From assembly GCA_963744915.1 (NCBI GenBank), contig CAVUUY010000007.1, positions 372,001-436,000 on the forward strand: a DNA stretch of 64,000 nt, given 5' to 3'. The notes beneath the pieces are model-generated. The model was not told where the DNA came from. It did not search any database and worked only from the letters and a program-made list of their open reading frames with translations. This DNA comes from DATAFF01 sp963744915 (lineage in GTDB: Bacteria; Pseudomonadota; Alphaproteobacteria; Rhizobiales; Aestuariivirgaceae). Positions within the stretch are counted from its first letter, which is position 1; every line of letters begins with the position of its first letter. This document shows positions 62,872 to 64,000 of the stretch, one piece after another. The position numbers were made by a program, and so were the translations under genes.

Positions 62872-63930
62872 TCATCGAACGGGGGCCTCATTCTGGGCAC
62901 GGACCTCGCTAGGTGTCTTGCCGGTCCAGCGCTTGAATGCGTGGGTGAAGGCGCTAACCTCCTGGTACCCCAAAAGCCATGCGATCTGAGAAATCGCCCA
63001 TTCTTCATCCTTCAAATACCGGCAAGCTAAATCGGCTCTCAGCTCGGATAAAATCTCGCCAAGGGTCAGGCCTTCCGCGGCAAGCCGACGCATAAGCGTG
63101 CGGGTACTCATTCCCAACCGACGAGCAATTTCAACCGCGCGCGCATTTCCGTGCGGCATGAGCTCAGCAATCGTCCTTTCCACAACGCCCCGGAACGTGT
63201 CCTTGGCGCTCTCCTTGCTCGAACGGACTTCTTCGGCATATTTGGTCAACAACTGGCTGAGAAATGGGTCGGCATCGACAACGGGCATCGCCGCCGCCGC
63301 TCCAGGAAATGCGACTTCATCTGTCTCGGCCCCAAAGACGACATCGCAGCCTAGGAATCGCTTTAGCTCGGGATTACCCCGTTTGCGGCGATGATACAGG
63401 TTGACACGAATCGGCAGGAGACGACCATTGGTCAGTTGCCGGCAGAGACGAACCAGAAAGGTAAGATGAGACTCGATTTGATGTCGATCCAAAAGGCGCT
63501 GGACGCCAACGTATCGAAATGTGACGGCGAGATCGTCGCTATCGGAAATGCGTAGTACAACACCTTCATTCCCGATGATGCTGTAACGCTCCAGACTGCG
63601 CAGAGCGTTCCCGAGCGTCTCAGAGGACGCTGGCACATAATAGAGAAGACCCATCTCGCGAAGATCCAAACTTTCGGCGACGTGGAACCCAAGAAAATCG
63701 TCCTGCAGTGCGTTTGCAATCAGCTCAACAAATTCGATCTGACCTTCCACCGTGAGCCGAACACTATCGTCTTCAACCTGCTCTCGCGTCAGGCCAGCCT
63801 TCGTTATTAGCGGGCCGACATCGATGCCTGCCGCTCTCGCTCGGGCGCAAGCATGTCGTGATAGCGTGCCAGCAGCACTCGGAACGCCACCGAACCGCTT
63901 GAGATCAGACTGGGATTTCGAACCGGCCAT
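62872..63930 (-). CDS. AraC-family transcriptional regulator (OruR-like)
   Basis: 352 residues from ATG 63930. An N-terminal arabinose_bd-type effector domain (about 25-225, QIEFVELIANALQDDFLGFH) and a C-terminal AraC double helix-turn-helix (about 250-345: ARRLGMSTRTLMRRLAAEG, WLLGYQEVSAFTHAFKRWTG). Layout matches OruR/ArgR-type regulators. Target genes probably lie outside the window, upstream of its start. Confidence 0.9.
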   Translation of the reverse strand: MAGSKSQSDLKRFGGVPSAAGTLSRHACARARAAGIDVGPLITKAGLTREQVEDDSVRLTVEGQIEFVELIANALQDDFLGFHVAESLDLREMGLLYYVPASSETLGNALRSLERYSIIGNEGVVLRISDSDDLAVTFRYVGVQRLLDRHQIESHLTFLVRLCRQLTNGRLLPIRVNLYHRRKRGNPELKRFLGCDVVFGAETDEVAFPGAAAAMPVVDADPFLSQLLTKYAEEVRSSKESAKDTFRGVVERTIAELMPHGNARAVEIARRLGMSTRTLMRRLAAEGLTLGEILSELRADLACRYLKDEEWAISQIAWLLGYQEVSAFTHAFKRWTGKTPSEVRAQNEAPVR

Positions 63931-64000
63931 TCGCGTCAACCTTCAGCTGCGTCCAAGGGCCTAGGAAGAGAAGATAGATCCAGCTCTGGTCCAACGAAAC

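Noticed and set aside
1..64000. CRISPR array, insertion sequence, prophage, rRNA or riboswitch
   Set aside because: No regularly spaced repeats, transposase, integrase, phage genes or recognisable structured RNA other than one tRNA were seen.

Overview
The window looks like a chromosomal segment of a high-GC alphaproteobacterium, most likely a member of Hyphomicrobiales (Rhizobiales). The evidence is an EipB/DUF1849 gene, the cell-cycle pair divK-pleD, the run rpmG / NUDIX / DUF983 / rnr / topA / dprA / plsY / pyrC' / pyrB, the order glmU-glmS-serS-surE-pcm-nlpD, and the Squalene-synthase-like and Mth938-like genes beside secF-secD-yajC. No rRNA, IS element, prophage or CRISPR array is visible.

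Layout. 1-3.5 kb: end of an EipB gene, then a metal-free-looking M24 hydrolase and an EutA-like Asp/Glu-racemase-superfamily protein (resembling part of an ectoine-degradation set), facing an Ldh-family oxidoreductase with an altered signature. 3.6-15 kb: dinB, GST, divK-pleD, and a minus-strand block rpmG, NUDIX, DUF983, rnr and topA; topA is frameshifted near its 3' end. 14.4-15.1 kb: two small paralogous proteins. 15-23 kb: dprA, plsY, pyrC'-pyrB, an unknown 276-residue protein, an AidB-like acyl-CoA dehydrogenase, ruvX, mazG. 23.2-23.9 kb: hicAB, with hicA broken by one base. 24-32 kb: rlpA, dacF-like, tmk, holB, metG, tatD, MBL hydrolase and a Sel1-repeat protein. 32-45 kb: fadD, DUF2147, class II aldolase, LysR, CorA, trmFO, the Squalene-synthase-like / Mth938 / secFD / yajC block, a DUF815 ATPase and a GST. 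45-53.3 kb: nlpD-like, pcm, surE, serS, glmS, glmU and a SPOR protein.

At 53,390 a tRNA-Lys(UUU) marks a change in character. From there to the end genes are short, sparsely packed and accessory: a hipBA toxin-antitoxin operon preceded by four copies of a 19-nt operator-like repeat, a winged-helix-like small protein, DUF2252, an internally deleted DUF808 gene, a YegS-type lipid kinase, an inorganic pyrophosphatase, several small orphan proteins, a frameshifted DUF6884-like gene and an AraC-family regulator. I see no integrase, so calling it an island is inference.

How the parts work together. Most of the window is housekeeping: replication and repair (dinB, topA, holB, ruvX, mazG, dprA), tRNA and translation (metG, serS, trmFO, rpmG, rnr), pyrimidine synthesis, envelope building (plsY, glmS/glmU, RlpA, PBP, NlpD, SPOR, SecDF-YajC) and polarity and c-di-GMP signalling (DivK, PleD). 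Three genes (topA, hicA, DUF6884-like) are each broken by a single extra base. Because topA is normally indispensable, sequence error must be excluded before any of the three is taken as biology. No large unknown system stands out; the most interesting items are the two toxin-antitoxin loci with their operators, the catalytically altered enzymes, and the orphan small genes.
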